Of a stretch of 64,000 bases of DNA, positions 41,067 through 50,224 are shown piece by piece. The notes beneath the pieces are model-generated. The model searched no databases, was not told the DNA's origin, and saw nothing but the letters and a program-made list of their open reading frames with translations. The stretch spans positions 52,281 through 116,280 of the forward strand of contig NZ_JAVHXC010000008.1 of assembly GCF_032248695.1 (NCBI RefSeq), in the 5' to 3' direction. Numbering within the stretch: position 1 is the first letter of the stretch; each line of letters starts with the position of its first letter. Made by a program: the position numbers and the translations under genes. The DNA is from Dietzia sp032248695 (lineage in GTDB: Bacteria > Actinomycetota > Actinomycetes > Mycobacteriales > Mycobacteriaceae).

Positions 41067-42356
41067 TCAGCGCTGGCTGATCGGGGTGAAGCTCCGCTCG
41101 GCCGGGCCGGTGTAGACCTGGCGCGGGCGGTTGATCTTGGTGGACGGATCCTCGCGCATCTCACGCCAGTGGGCGATCCAGCCGGGCATGCGACCGAGCG
41201 CGAACAGCACGGTGAACATGTCGGTCGGGAAGCCCATCGCGCGGTAGATGAGGCCGGTGTAGAAGTCGACGTTCGGGTAGAGCTTGCGCTCGACGAAGTA
41301 GTCGTCGGCCAGCGCGGTCTCCTCGAGCTTGAGGGCGATCTCGAGCAGCGGGTCGTTGCTCTGCGACAGCAGCGCGTGGGCGTGCTTCTTGGCGATCTGC
41401 GCGCGGGGGTCGTAGCTCTTGTAGACGCGGTGACCGAAGCCCATCAGCTTGACGCCGTCGACCTTGTTCTTGACGCGGTCCATGTAGTCGGTGGCGTCGC
41501 CGCCCTCCGACTCGATCCGCTCGAGCATCTCGAGCACGGCCTGGTTGGCGCCACCGTGCAGCGGGCCGTACAGGGCGTTGATGCCGCCCGTGATCGAGGA
41601 GTACAGCGGCGCCTCGGAGGAGCCGACCATCCGCACCGTGGAGGTCGAGCAGTTCTGCTCGTGATCCGCGTGCAGGACGAGGAGCATGTCGAGGGCCTCG
41701 GCGACCTCGTCGGTGACCTCGTAGTCCGGGCCGAACGTCATGCGCAGGAAGTTGCGCACGTACCCGAGCGACGGATCCGGGTCGATCGCGTCGTGGCCGT
41801 TGCGGATGCGCTCGATGGCGGCCGCCAGGGTGGGGCCGCGGCCCAGCAGGCGCGCGGTCGCCAGGTCGACGGCCTTGGGGTCGTCGATGTCCAGGTCGTC
41901 ACCGTGGGTGCCGAAGAGGCTCACGCCGGCGGACAGGACGGGCATCGGGTGGGTGTCGCGGGGGAAGGCCTGCAGCAGCGGCATCATCTGGCCGGGCAGC
42001 GCGGTCTCCCCGAGCACCTTGTCGGTGAACTCGGCGAGCTGGGCCTCGGTGGGGTCCTCGCCGTAGATGAGGAGGTAGGACACCTCGAGGAACGAGGCGT
42101 TCTCGGCGAGCTGGTCGATCGGGTACCCACGGTGCCGCAGGATGCCCTCGTTACCGTCGATGTAGGTGATCGACGACGTGCACGCGGAGGTGTTGACGAA
42201 CCCCACGTCCAGGGTGGTCATCCCGGTCTCGGCCAACAGCGAGCCGAGCTGGACGGCGTCACTACCGCAGCTCGCCTCCATCACGTCGAGTTCGAGCTCA
42301 CCGCCGGGGTAGGACAGTGTTGCTTTGCGGTCCGAACCGTTCGAGCCTGCGGTCAC
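41067..42356 (-). CDS. gltA: Citrate synthase
   Basis: A 429-residue type II citrate synthase condensing acetyl-CoA and oxaloacetate at the entry of the TCA cycle. The catalytic residues lie in GPLHGGANQ, GFGHRVYK and YPNVDFYTG. The N-terminal beta-rich region (ATLSYPGGELELDV) marks the hexameric Gram-negative/actinobacterial class. The C terminus PRQVYTGPAERSF is typical. The start is the GTG at 42356, with AGGGA about 6 nt upstream. It is co-transcribed with the FKBP gene. Its neighbourhood with mctC and prpE suits growth on acetate or propionate. Confidence 0.97.
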   Translation of the reverse strand: MTAGSNGSDRKATLSYPGGELELDVMEASCGSDAVQLGSLLAETGMTTLDVGFVNTSACTSSITYIDGNEGILRHRGYPIDQLAENASFLEVSYLLIYGEDPTEAQLAEFTDKVLGETALPGQMMPLLQAFPRDTHPMPVLSAGVSLFGTHGDDLDIDDPKAVDLATARLLGRGPTLAAAIERIRNGHDAIDPDPSLGYVRNFLRMTFGPDYEVTDEVAEALDMLLVLHADHEQNCSTSTVRMVGSSEAPLYSSITGGINALYGPLHGGANQAVLEMLERIESEGGDATDYMDRVKNKVDGVKLMGFGHRVYKSYDPRAQIAKKHAHALLSQSNDPLLEIALKLEETALADDYFVERKLYPNVDFYTGLIYRAMGFPTDMFTVLFALGRMPGWIAHWREMREDPSTKINRPRQVYTGPAERSFTPISQR

Positions 42357-42490
42357 GCGATTCCCTCTCCGACGACTGGTCCCGGCGGTTCAGTGCCGCC
42401 ACGAATGTGCTGTGCCACACCCTACCGTGACGGTTGTATCCGACTCGAAGGGAGTTCTCCTGTCCTCCCCCCGGCGCCCCGGAGGCGCCG

Positions 42491-43156
42491 TCACGGCTGG
42501 AGCCGTCGGGCGGTCCACCGGTCGCCGTCGCGCAGGCACTCGACGCGGTCGTGGAACCGATCCGGCCCGCCCTGCCAGAACTCGACCCGGTCCGGCGCGA
42601 CGCGGTACCCGCCCCACCTGTCGGGCATGGGGATCTCCTCGACGTCGGCCAGGCGCCGCCGCGCGGTCTCGAACAACGACTCGAGCTCGGCCACCGTCCG
42701 CGCCGGTCGCGACTGCTCCGACGCCCAGGCGGCGATCTGCGACCCCCGGGGCCGGGTGCGCCAGTACGCGAGGCTGTCCGCCCGGTCGATCGGATGGCAG
42801 GGCCCCTCGATGTGCACCTGACGCTCCGCGACCAACCAGGGGAAGGTCACCGACGCGTACCCGGTCTCCGCCAACTGGACGCCCTTGCGCGACGTCGTCG
42901 TCGTGAAGAACGTCACCCCACCCTCGTCGACGCCCTTGCACAGGACGGTGCGCGTCGACGGGCGCCGGTCGGCACCGACGGTGCCGAGCACCATGGCGTT
43001 GGGCTCGCGGACACCGCGCCGCCCCGCCTCGTCCATCCACTCGGTGAACAGGGGCAACCACCCGTCGGCGAGGTCGGCCACGTCGAGCCGCTCGTGCAGG
43101 CCGTACCCGACGCGCATGGTGTCGAAGTCGGTGGGTTCCAGGACCGGTTCCTCCAT
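42491..43156 (-). CDS. pdxH: Pyridoxamine 5'-phosphate oxidase
   Basis: A 221-residue FMN enzyme producing pyridoxal 5'-phosphate. The FMN and substrate motifs are PSTRTVLCKGVDEGGVTFFT, SRKGVQLAE, RQVHIEGPC, RPRGSQIAAWASEQS and the C-terminal FWQGGPDRFHDRVE, ending in RRLQP. The ATG at 43156 is chosen over a frame extending to 43201. It removes an unconserved N terminus and TACCGT lies 8 nt upstream. It is divergent from serC, whose product needs this cofactor. Confidence 0.93.
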   Translation of the reverse strand: MEEPVLEPTDFDTMRVGYGLHERLDVADLADGWLPLFTEWMDEAGRRGVREPNAMVLGTVGADRRPSTRTVLCKGVDEGGVTFFTTTTSRKGVQLAETGYASVTFPWLVAERQVHIEGPCHPIDRADSLAYWRTRPRGSQIAAWASEQSRPARTVAELESLFETARRRLADVEEIPMPDRWGGYRVAPDRVEFWQGGPDRFHDRVECLRDGDRWTARRLQP

Positions 43157-43164
43157 GACCCCCG

Positions 43165-43170
43165 ACGGTA
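43165..43170 (-). promoter_or_regulatory. Putative -10 hexamer of pdxH
   Basis: Minus-strand TACCGT is followed by 8 nt and the ATG at 43156, supporting the shorter pdxH start. Confidence 0.45.
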
Positions 43171-43245
43171 CTCCGGGATCGCCGCCGGGCCGGACTACCA
43201 TGGGACGCGTCCCACCCCACGAGACCGAAACGGCACCCCAAGAGC

Positions 43246-44370
43246 ATGAGCGATCAGCTGCCCACCATCCCCGCCGACCTCAAGCCCGCCGACGGCCGCT
43301 TCGGCTGCGGCCCCTCCAAGGTCCGCCCCGAGCAGATCTCGGCCGTCGCCGACGCAGCGACCTCGGTGATGGGCACCAGCCACCGTCAGGCGCCGGTCAA
43401 GGACGTCGTGGGCCGCGTGCGCGACGGCCTGTCCTCGCTGTTCTCCCTGCCGGAGGGCTACGAGGTCGTGCTGGGCAACGGCGGCACCACCGCCTTCTGG
43501 GACGCCGCCGCGTTCGGCCTGGTGCGGGAGAAGTCGCTGCACCTGACCTACGGCGAGTTCTCCTCCAAGTTCGCCAAGGTCACCGGCGCCGCGCCGTTCC
43601 TGGCCGACCCGATCGTCGTGTCCGCCGATCCCGGTTCGGCGCCGGAGCCGACCTCCGACCCGTCCGTCGACCTCATCGGCTGGGCGCACAACGAGACCTC
43701 GACCGGCGTCATGCTGCCCGTGAGCCGCCCGGCGGGCTCGGAGAACGCGCTCGTCGCGATCGACGCCACGTCCGGTGCCGGCGGTCTGCCCGTCGACATC
43801 ACCGACGCCGACGTCTACTACTTCGCGCCGCAGAAGTCCTTCGCCTCGGACGGTGGCCTGTGGGTGGCCGTCATGAGCCCGGCCGCCCTGGCGCGGGTCG
43901 ACGAGATCGCGGCCACCGACCGCTGGTGCCCCGACTTCCTGTCGCTGCCCACGGCGGTCGACAACTCCAAGAAGAACCAGACGTACAACACCCCGGCCGT
44001 GGCGACGCTGCTCATGTTCGCCTCGCAGATCGAGTGGATGAACGACCAGGGCGGCCTGGACTGGGCCGTGGCGCGGACCAAGGACTCGTCCTCGCGCCTG
44101 TACGAGTGGGCCGAGGCCAGCGACTACGCCACCCCGTTCGTCGCCGAGCCCGCGCACCGCTCGCAGGTCGTGGGCACGATCGACCTGGCCGAGGAGATCG
44201 ACGCCGCGAAGGTCGCCAAGACGCTGCGCGCCAACGGCATCGTCGACACCGAGCCGTACCGCAAGCTCGGCCGCAACCAGCTGCGCATCGGCATGTTCCC
44301 GGCGATCGAGCCGGAGGACGTCACGCAGCTGACCCGGTGCATCGACCACGTGGTCGGCCAGCTCTCCTGA
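43246..44370 (+). CDS. serC: Phosphoserine aminotransferase
   Basis: A 374-residue class V PLP aminotransferase making phosphoserine for serine and PLP synthesis. It is of the mycobacterial type (Rv0884c): FGCGPSKVRPEQISAV, GTSHRQAPVKDVVG, VVLGNGGTTAFWDAAAFGL, the PLP lysine K197 in FAPQKSFASDGG, and LRIGMFPAIEPEDV near the end. AAGAG lies a few bases before the ATG at 43246. A strong terminator follows. sepH lies downstream, as in other members of the order. Confidence 0.96.
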   Translation: MSDQLPTIPADLKPADGRFGCGPSKVRPEQISAVADAATSVMGTSHRQAPVKDVVGRVRDGLSSLFSLPEGYEVVLGNGGTTAFWDAAAFGLVREKSLHLTYGEFSSKFAKVTGAAPFLADPIVVSADPGSAPEPTSDPSVDLIGWAHNETSTGVMLPVSRPAGSENALVAIDATSGAGGLPVDITDADVYYFAPQKSFASDGGLWVAVMSPAALARVDEIAATDRWCPDFLSLPTAVDNSKKNQTYNTPAVATLLMFASQIEWMNDQGGLDWAVARTKDSSSRLYEWAEASDYATPFVAEPAHRSQVVGTIDLAEEIDAAKVAKTLRANGIVDTEPYRKLGRNQLRIGMFPAIEPEDVTQLTRCIDHVVGQLS

Positions 44371-44418
44371 GCCGCCCCCGCCCGCACCGGCCCCGGCCGG
44401 CGCGACGCCCACTTTTCC

Positions 44419-44456
44419 GCAGCCCACCCGGCCCGTCCGCGCGCCGGGTGGGCTGC
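44419..44456 (+). terminator. serC terminator
   Basis: GCAGCCCACCCGG (44419-44431) pairs perfectly with CCGGGTGGGCTGC (44444-44456) around a 12-nt loop. Confidence 0.85.
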
Positions 44457-44545
44457 GCTGCCCTACCATGTGGGGACGCGCCCAGGCCCCGGGCGGCGGT
44501 GGAGGTCGGGTCGCCGACGGGGCCGCGAGGAGTCGAGGAGGCGGC

Positions 44546-45520
44546 ATGCGGAAGCTGAGGATCGTCGGTGTGGACACCGAGTCGTCGGTCGTCGAATGCG
44601 AGGTCCCGGACTCCGGCGAGAAGTTCTCCCTGCCGCTCGACGACCGTCTCCGGGCCGCCGCGCGCGGCGAGTTCGTGGCCGGCGGGTCGGACCGCGCGCC
44701 GGTGACCGGCACGTTGCGGCCCCGTGAGATCCAGGACCGGATCCGGCACGGGGCGTCGCCGGAGGAGGTCGCCGCGGACGCGGGGGTGCCGATGTCGCGC
44801 ATCGAGGGTTTCGCCGTGCCCGTGTTGCTGGAGCGGGCCAACGCGGCCGAGCTCGCGCGGGCGGCGCACCCGGTGCTGCCGGACGGGCCGGCGCTCAACA
44901 CGCTCGCCGACCGGGTGGGGGCCGCGCTGGACCGGCGCGGTGTGGATCCGGACCTGGTGACGTGGGACGCGTGGAAGGACCGCTCGGGCGGGTGGGTGGT
45001 CCGCACGTCGTGGCCGGCCGGCCTGTCGGATGACGCGAGCGCCACGTGGTCGTTCGTCCCCGATTCGCACGGGGGTTCCGCGCGTGCCCTGGACGAGGAG
45101 GCCGAGCGGATCCTGGACCCGTCCCGCGCCACGGAGCTGCGGTCGGTGTCGGCTCCTCCCCCGTTGCCGCCGGGTCCGCCGCCGATCCGCGCGGTGCCGC
45201 CGCCCACGTCGGTGACGCCGCCCGCCGGCCCCGTGCGCCCGGCCGTCGAACCGCCGCGTGTCGCCGAGCCGTCCCGCGGCGCCGAACCGTCCCGTGTCGC
45301 CGAGCCGCCGTCGGACCCCGGCGCGCGCCCGTCCGCCGCGCCGGCCGCCCGGGGCGAGGGTGCCGCACCGGCCTCCGGTGGTTCCGCTGCCGGGGACGAC
45401 GACGACGAGGACTTCCTGCAGCCCACGCCCACGGAACCCGAGCGGCGCCCCTCGCGCCGTCATCCCACGATGCCGTCGTGGGAGGACGTCCTGCTCGGGG
45501 TCCGCGGTAAGGACGACTGA
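44546..45520 (+). CDS. sepH: Septation protein SepH (DUF3071)
   Basis: A 324-residue actinobacterial cell-division protein. The N-terminal DUF3071 domain (about 1-160) contains a helix-turn-helix (EIQDRIRHGASPEEVAADAG, then VPMSRIEGFAVPVLLERA) known in SepH to contact FtsZ and stimulate its assembly. A long Pro/Ala linker follows (about 195-290, with repeated RVAEPSR units). The conserved C-terminal tail is HPTMPSWEDVLLGVRG. GAGGAGG before the ATG at 44546 is a strong ribosome site. The position beside serC matches Rv0883c. Confidence 0.92.
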   Translation: MRKLRIVGVDTESSVVECEVPDSGEKFSLPLDDRLRAAARGEFVAGGSDRAPVTGTLRPREIQDRIRHGASPEEVAADAGVPMSRIEGFAVPVLLERANAAELARAAHPVLPDGPALNTLADRVGAALDRRGVDPDLVTWDAWKDRSGGWVVRTSWPAGLSDDASATWSFVPDSHGGSARALDEEAERILDPSRATELRSVSAPPPLPPGPPPIRAVPPPTSVTPPAGPVRPAVEPPRVAEPSRGAEPSRVAEPPSDPGARPSAAPAARGEGAAPASGGSAAGDDDDEDFLQPTPTEPERRPSRRHPTMPSWEDVLLGVRGKDD

Positions 45521-45529
45521 GTCACGGAC

Positions 45530-46438
45530 ATGGGCTATCACGTCGCGACCTTCTGGTACCTGGCGACCGACGATCCGGCGGCGCCCTTCCGGGCGGGTCT
45601 CCCGTCGGATCCCGGCTTCGCCCGTCGACTGCTGTCCCGCCTGTTCCCGACGGTGACCGTGGCGTCCCTGGGGGCGTTCCCGCTCAACCGGTCGGCGTCC
45701 GCCGGCCCGGGCGAGATCTATGTGGGGTCCTTTCCCGGACTCACGGTGGTGCAGACCCCCGTCGAGGGCCCGGTCGTGCCGTCGGCCGCGGCGGACACGT
45801 GGCTCCGCCTGGTCGAGGCGCCCACGGTGCTGCTGTTCGCGCAGGATCCCGAGGACGGGGTGAGCGGGTTCGCCCGCTGGGAGGCCGGGAAGCTGGTCCG
45901 GGCGTTCGCGGGGACCGATGACCGGATCGTCGAGGACGAGGGCATGCCCCTGCCGTTCGAGCGGCCCTACTGGGCGGGCGAGTTCCCGATCGACTCGGCG
46001 GTCGGCAACCCCCTGGCGTTGCCGTTCTCGCCGTCGTCCCTCCTCCACGCCGCGCACCGGGACTGGCTCGGCTTCGATCTCGAGCCGGGTGGCCTCGATG
46101 TGCCCGTGCACGGCTTCGCGACCGACGGCCGCCGCGAGGTGCGGCAGCACACGCCGCCGGCGGGTCCGGCCCTGCACGTGGCGGGCATGCCGGGGCGCGC
46201 GGAGCTCCACGCCGCCTCCCGTCGCGCCGCCGGCTCCGACGAGGACGGCGGGCCGGCGGGTGCGGGTGCGGCGTCGCCGTACGAGGACGACGACTACGAA
46301 CGCCTCCCCTCCGGCTCGGGCCCGCGTCGGGCCGCGCGCGTGGACAGGGTGCGGGGGCTGGCCGGCGTCGTCGGCGACGCGGTCCGCCGGGGTGCCGGCG
46401 CGGTGTCCGATCGCATGCGCCGCCGCCGCTCGGGGTAG
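45530..46438 (+). CDS. DUF6928-like protein
   Basis: A 302-residue protein conserved in Mycobacteriales and without known function. The folded part (about 1-215) contains TVTVASLGAFPLNRSASAGP, EIYVGSFPGLTVVQTPVEGP, SGFARWEAGKLVRAFAGTDD and EFPIDSAVGNPLALPFSPSS. The tail (about 230-302) is low-complexity and strongly basic at the end (SDRMRRRRSG). I assign DUF6928 from these motifs with moderate confidence. It starts 9 nt after sepH and is likely co-transcribed. No enzymatic motif or membrane segment is visible. Confidence 0.65.
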   Translation: MGYHVATFWYLATDDPAAPFRAGLPSDPGFARRLLSRLFPTVTVASLGAFPLNRSASAGPGEIYVGSFPGLTVVQTPVEGPVVPSAAADTWLRLVEAPTVLLFAQDPEDGVSGFARWEAGKLVRAFAGTDDRIVEDEGMPLPFERPYWAGEFPIDSAVGNPLALPFSPSSLLHAAHRDWLGFDLEPGGLDVPVHGFATDGRREVRQHTPPAGPALHVAGMPGRAELHAASRRAAGSDEDGGPAGAGAASPYEDDDYERLPSGSGPRRAARVDRVRGLAGVVGDAVRRGAGAVSDRMRRRRSG

Positions 46439-46475
46439 CCGCTCCCACGATCTGCCGGGATGCACGTCCTCGGGA

Positions 46476-47312
46476 TCAGTCGCGCCGGGCCCGCTCGTAG
46501 AACGCGACCGCGGCCGCGGTCGCCACGTTGAGGGAATCCGTCCCGGCCGTCATGGGGATGGCCGCCCGCACATCGCAGGCGCGCATGGCGTGCTCGGTCA
46601 GTCCGGGTCCCTCGGCCCCCAGCACGAACGCGACCTTGTCGGCGTCGACGGCGCGGGACAGGGGCGTCTCGGCGGACGGGGTCAGCGCGACCGTGCGGAA
46701 CCCGCGTGCGCGCAGGTCGTCGAGGCCTCGCTGCCAGGTGGTGGGGGTGCCGGGCAGGTGCGCGAACGGCAGCCGCAGGACGTGTCCCATCGACACGCGG
46801 ACGACGCGCCGATAGAGCGGGTCACCGGTGGCGGCGCCGAACAGCACGCCGTCGACCCCGAGGGCCGCGCAGTTGCGGAAGATCGCGCCGAGGTTCTCCG
46901 GGTCGTTGACGCCCTCGAGCACCACGAGCGTGCGCGCGGTGTCCACGACCGCGTCCACGGCCAGCGGGGCGGGGCGGTCGGCGGCGGCGAGGATGTCCCG
47001 GCTCGACCGGAAGCCGATCACCTCGCTGAGGACGTCCTTGGTCGTGCGCAGGTAGACGGCGTCCCGGGCCCGCTCGTCGGCGTCCCAGCCCTCGCCGGCC
47101 GCCTCGCGGCGCAGCTGCTGCAGGCGGGCGTCCGTGCCGAGCAGGACGTGGGGCCGGAAGCGGGACAGCAGCATGCGGCCCACCACGTAGGTGCCCTCGG
47201 CGATCACCAGCCCGCGTCCGCCGGGCAGATCCGGCCGGCGGTCGGAGTTGTTGAGATCGCGCAGGTCGTCCAGCCGGGGGTCGGCGGGATCGGAGACGTC
47301 GACGACCTTCAC
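46476..47312 (-). CDS. TrmH/SpoU-family RNA 2'-O-methyltransferase
   Basis: A 278-residue SPOUT methyltransferase. An N-terminal L30e-like substrate-binding region (about 1-110, with GLVIAEGTYVVGRMLLSRF) precedes the trefoil-knot catalytic domain with its three motifs: VLEGVNDPENLGAIFRNCAA, FVLGAEGPGL and IPMTAGTDSLNVATAAAVA. It probably methylates a ribosomal or transfer RNA ribose; the exact site cannot be told. The start is the GTG at 47312, with GAGAGGGGA upstream. It follows the NCS2 permease by 28 nt and shares its strand. The position corresponds to Rv0881. Confidence 0.9.
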   Translation of the reverse strand: MKVVDVSDPADPRLDDLRDLNNSDRRPDLPGGRGLVIAEGTYVVGRMLLSRFRPHVLLGTDARLQQLRREAAGEGWDADERARDAVYLRTTKDVLSEVIGFRSSRDILAAADRPAPLAVDAVVDTARTLVVLEGVNDPENLGAIFRNCAALGVDGVLFGAATGDPLYRRVVRVSMGHVLRLPFAHLPGTPTTWQRGLDDLRARGFRTVALTPSAETPLSRAVDADKVAFVLGAEGPGLTEHAMRACDVRAAIPMTAGTDSLNVATAAAVAFYERARRD

Positions 47313-47340
47313 CGTTGGGGTCCCCTCTCCCGCCGACCGC

Positions 47341-48810
47341 TCAGGCCAGCGCGTCGGTGATGGGCCCGATGCCGAAGTAGACGACGAACGCGGCCGCGAC
47401 GATCCACAGGATCGGGTGGACGGTGCGCGCCTTGCCGGTGGCGGTGGCCATGACGACCCAGGCGATGAAGCCGATGCCGATGCCGTTGGCGATCGAGTAG
47501 GTGAACGGCATCGCGACGATCGTGAGGAAGGCCGGTAGCGCGACGGCGAAGTTCGTCAGATCGATCTGCTTGATCTGGGCGATCATCAGCGCGCCCACGA
47601 TCACCAGCGCGGGCGCGGCGGCCTCGACCGGGACCACCTCGTAGAGCGGGGTGAAGAACATCGCGAGTAGGAACAGCGCGCCGGTGACGATGTTCGCCAG
47701 GCCCGTACGGGCGCCCTCGGCGATGCCGGAGGCCGACTCGAGGAAGACCGTGTTCGACGACGACGAGGTCAGTCCGCCGGCGACGGCACCGAAGCCCTCG
47801 ACCACGAGGGCGCTCTTCATGTTGGGCAGGTTGCCCTTGGAGTCCATCAGCTCGGCCTCCTTGCCGAGGCCCGTGAACGTTCCCATGGCGTCGAAGAAGT
47901 TGGCCAGCAGCAGGGTGAAGACGAACAGGCCCGCGGCCAGGGGCCCGATGCGGGTGAACGCGCCGATGAGGTCGACGTTGCCGATGAGGGCGAGGTTCGG
48001 GATCCCACCGAGCGAGTCCGGGATGACCGGAACCGCGAGGCTCCACCCGGTCGGGTTCGGCTCGCCGTCCACGAAGGACGGGCCGGCGTCGGCGAAGGCC
48101 TCGACGATGACGGCGAAGACGGCCGTGACGACGATGCCGATGAACAGCCCGCCGCGGATCTTCCGGGCGACGAGGACACCGCACAGCAGGAGGCCGACGA
48201 CGAAGACGAAGGTCGGCCAGGATGCGATCGAGCCGCCGATCCCCAGCCCGACGGGGACGGTGGTGTTGGCGGCGTCCGGGAGGCGACGCACGAACCCGGA
48301 GTCGACGACGCCCACCATCGCGATGAAGAGGCCGATACCGACGGCGATGGCGGCCTTGAGCTCGGTGGGCACCGCGTTGAACACGGCGGTGCGGAACCCG
48401 GTGATGGCGAGGATGACGATGATGACGCCCTCGATGACTATCAGGCCCATCGCCTCCGCCCACGTCACCTCGCGCGCGATGGTGACGGCGACGAGCGAGT
48501 TGATGCCGAGGCCCGTCGCGAACGCGAACGGGTACCGCGCGATGGCACCGAACGCGATGGTCATCACACCCGCGGTGAAGGCCGTCACGGCGGCGATCTC
48601 GACGATCGAGAGCTGGTTGCCCTCGACGTCGGTGCCGGAGCCCAGGATCAGCGGGTTGAGGATGATGATGTAGGCCATCGCGAAGAAGCTGACGAGCCCG
48701 CCGCGGACCTCGCGCCCGATCGTCGAGCCCCGCTCGCTGATCTTGAAGTAGCGGTCTACCGCCCCGATCTTGGCGGGGGGCTGCGACACGGCCCCGGTGC
48801 TCTGCGACAT
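47341..48810 (-). CDS. NCS2-family purine permease (guanine/hypoxanthine type)
   Basis: A 489-residue transporter of the AzgA/PbuG branch of nucleobase-cation symporter 2, with about 13 membrane helices. Typical motifs are VRGGLVSFFAMAYIIILNPL, FAFATGLGINSLVAVTIA, NFFDAMGTFTGLGKEAEL and the substrate-site region SSSNTVFLESASGIAEGART. It would import guanine, hypoxanthine or adenine for salvage. AGGAAGG lies 8 nt before the ATG at 48810. It is co-directional with the RNA methyltransferase and divergent from the DUF2530 gene. No purine riboswitch is seen upstream. Confidence 0.92.
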   Translation of the reverse strand: MSQSTGAVSQPPAKIGAVDRYFKISERGSTIGREVRGGLVSFFAMAYIIILNPLILGSGTDVEGNQLSIVEIAAVTAFTAGVMTIAFGAIARYPFAFATGLGINSLVAVTIAREVTWAEAMGLIVIEGVIIVILAITGFRTAVFNAVPTELKAAIAVGIGLFIAMVGVVDSGFVRRLPDAANTTVPVGLGIGGSIASWPTFVFVVGLLLCGVLVARKIRGGLFIGIVVTAVFAVIVEAFADAGPSFVDGEPNPTGWSLAVPVIPDSLGGIPNLALIGNVDLIGAFTRIGPLAAGLFVFTLLLANFFDAMGTFTGLGKEAELMDSKGNLPNMKSALVVEGFGAVAGGLTSSSSNTVFLESASGIAEGARTGLANIVTGALFLLAMFFTPLYEVVPVEAAAPALVIVGALMIAQIKQIDLTNFAVALPAFLTIVAMPFTYSIANGIGIGFIAWVVMATATGKARTVHPILWIVAAAFVVYFGIGPITDALA

Positions 48811-48872
48811 CTGGCGACCTTCCTGGTCTCGGGTGGGGAACCGTCATAGAGTAACCGGCCACCTGCCTGCGG

Positions 48873-48878
48873 TAGCGT
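48873..48878 (+). promoter_or_regulatory. Putative -10 hexamer, leaderless start
   Basis: TAGCGT is followed by 7 nt and the ATG at 48886. Confidence 0.5.
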
Positions 48879-48885
48879 CGCGGTC

Positions 48886-49155
48886 ATGACGGACGAGACG
48901 ACGGACACGCAGGTACCGCCGATCCCGACCTACCTGTTGGACCCTCGTCCGGTCGTGATCCTCGGGACCCTGGCGTGGACGCTCGCCCTCCTGGCCCACA
49001 TGCTGATGACCGATGTCGACATGCGCACGGTGGTGTTGTGCGCGGTGGGGATCGGCGTCGGGGCGCTCGGGTCGCTCGTCTACGCGCTGCAGCGCCGCGC
49101 GGTCCTGCGCGGCAGTGCGGGAGCCCAACAGGGGTTGGACTTCGACACGGTCTGA
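48886..49155 (+). CDS. DUF2530 membrane protein
   Basis: An 89-residue protein of the actinobacterial DUF2530 family (Rv0879c position). A short polar N terminus with PTYLLDPRPVVILGTLAW is followed by two membrane helices (WTLALLAHMLM; VVLCAVGIGVGALGSLVYAL), the basic segment QRRAVLRGSAGAQQGLDFDT, and the C terminus. The TAGCGT-N7-ATG arrangement supports the start at 48886. It ends 7 nt before the stop of the convergent DUF3027 gene. Its function is unknown. Confidence 0.85.
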   Translation: MTDETTDTQVPPIPTYLLDPRPVVILGTLAWTLALLAHMLMTDVDMRTVVLCAVGIGVGALGSLVYALQRRAVLRGSAGAQQGLDFDTV

Positions 49156-49162
49156 CCGACCG

Positions 49163-50158
49163 TCAGTCCTCGGCCTCGTCGCGCGGGGGCGCGGACTCCC
49201 CCGCGGTCGTGGCCTCGCCCGAGGGCCCGGCGGACTCCTCCGCGGTCGTGGCCTCGCCGGAGGGCCCGGCGGACCCCGCGGCCGTGGCCTCGCCGGCGGA
49301 CTCCGCGGTCGTGGTCTCGCCGGCCGCGTCCGCCCCGGCGGACCGGGCGCGAGCGGTGGCGGCGAGCTGCTGCGGCAGGACGATCACGTCGACGGCGGCG
49401 TCGTCGTACGCCTCGGGTACCGGCGGGGTCGAGTCACCGGGCACCCGGACCTCGCTGTGCGCCCCGCAGCCGTACTCGAGGTGCACGGTCTGCCCGTCCG
49501 CGGCGTACTCGTTGGCGCAGATCCCGAACATCGTGCCGAGTGAACCGGCGACGGGCACCAGGAAGCCACAGGTGCCGCAGTGGTGCTTGGCGCCGCGGGC
49601 GATCTCGGACTCGGGCCCGCGCTCGGCGGCCCAGCGTTCGGCGGCGGCCGAGCGCCCCTCCCGGCTCAGGTGGCGGGGGCGGCCGAGCCCGATGGGCCCG
49701 GCGGCCTCGTCGAGCGCCTCGTCTCCGCTGGAGGTGTGGCCGGGTACGAGCCGCTCGTCGTCCTCCGCCGGCGGCAGCAGGTCCCCCGGGCCGAGGTCGC
49801 CGGGCCGGATGCGCTTCTCCCACGGCACCCACTCGGGGGCGACCAGCGCCTCGTCGCCGGGCAACAGCGCGATCTCGTCGACCGTCACCTCGCCGCCCGG
49901 GACGAGGGCGAGCACGCACGCCCAGTACCAGCCGCGGTACCCGGGCAGTTCCGAGGCGAAGCGGTGGGTGGTGGTGAACGCGGCCTCCACGGTGACGCCG
50001 AGATGCTCGCCGACACCGCTGGTGGCGAACTCCTCGGTCGCCGCGCGCGCCACGTCCACGCCGGAGGCCAGCCGCTCGCGCAGCGCGGCGTCGAAGCCCG
50101 AATTCTCCTCGGCGTCCGCGACGGCCGCGCCCTGATCCGTGCCTACCTCGGTGTTCAC
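49163..50158 (-). CDS. DUF3027 family protein
   Basis: A 331-residue actinobacterial protein. The conserved core includes FTTTHRFASELPGYRGWYWA, VTVDEIALLPGDEALVAPEW, a DLLPPAEDDERLVPG linker and a probable zinc ribbon (HCGTCGF, then GICANEY and GCGAHSEV). The C-terminal 60 residues are a low-complexity acidic tail encoded by a 39-bp tandem repeat. I prefer the GTG at 50158, with CATAAT 7 nt upstream; ATGs at 50167 and 50176 are possible. It is divergent from the glutaminyl cyclase gene. Its function is unknown. Confidence 0.8.
   Translation of the reverse strand: MNTEVGTDQGAAVADAEENSGFDAALRERLASGVDVARAATEEFATSGVGEHLGVTVEAAFTTTHRFASELPGYRGWYWACVLALVPGGEVTVDEIALLPGDEALVAPEWVPWEKRIRPGDLGPGDLLPPAEDDERLVPGHTSSGDEALDEAAGPIGLGRPRHLSREGRSAAAERWAAERGPESEIARGAKHHCGTCGFLVPVAGSLGTMFGICANEYAADGQTVHLEYGCGAHSEVRVPGDSTPPVPEAYDDAAVDVIVLPQQLAATARARSAGADAAGETTTAESAGEATAAGSAGPSGEATTAEESAGPSGEATTAGESAPPRDEAED
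49191..49322. repeat. 39-bp tandem repeats in the DUF3027 gene tail
   Basis: Two 39-bp copies (49191-49229, 49230-49268) differ at two bases. Two shortened 27-bp copies follow (49269-49295, 49296-49322). All lengths are multiples of three, giving repeated Ser/Ala/Gly/Glu/Thr units. Confidence 0.85.
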
Positions 50159-50224
50159 GCCTCCCATTATGCGCATCTGCGTGGGGAGGACACGGTCCGG
50201 CCCGTCGTGCGGCATCCTGGGGGC

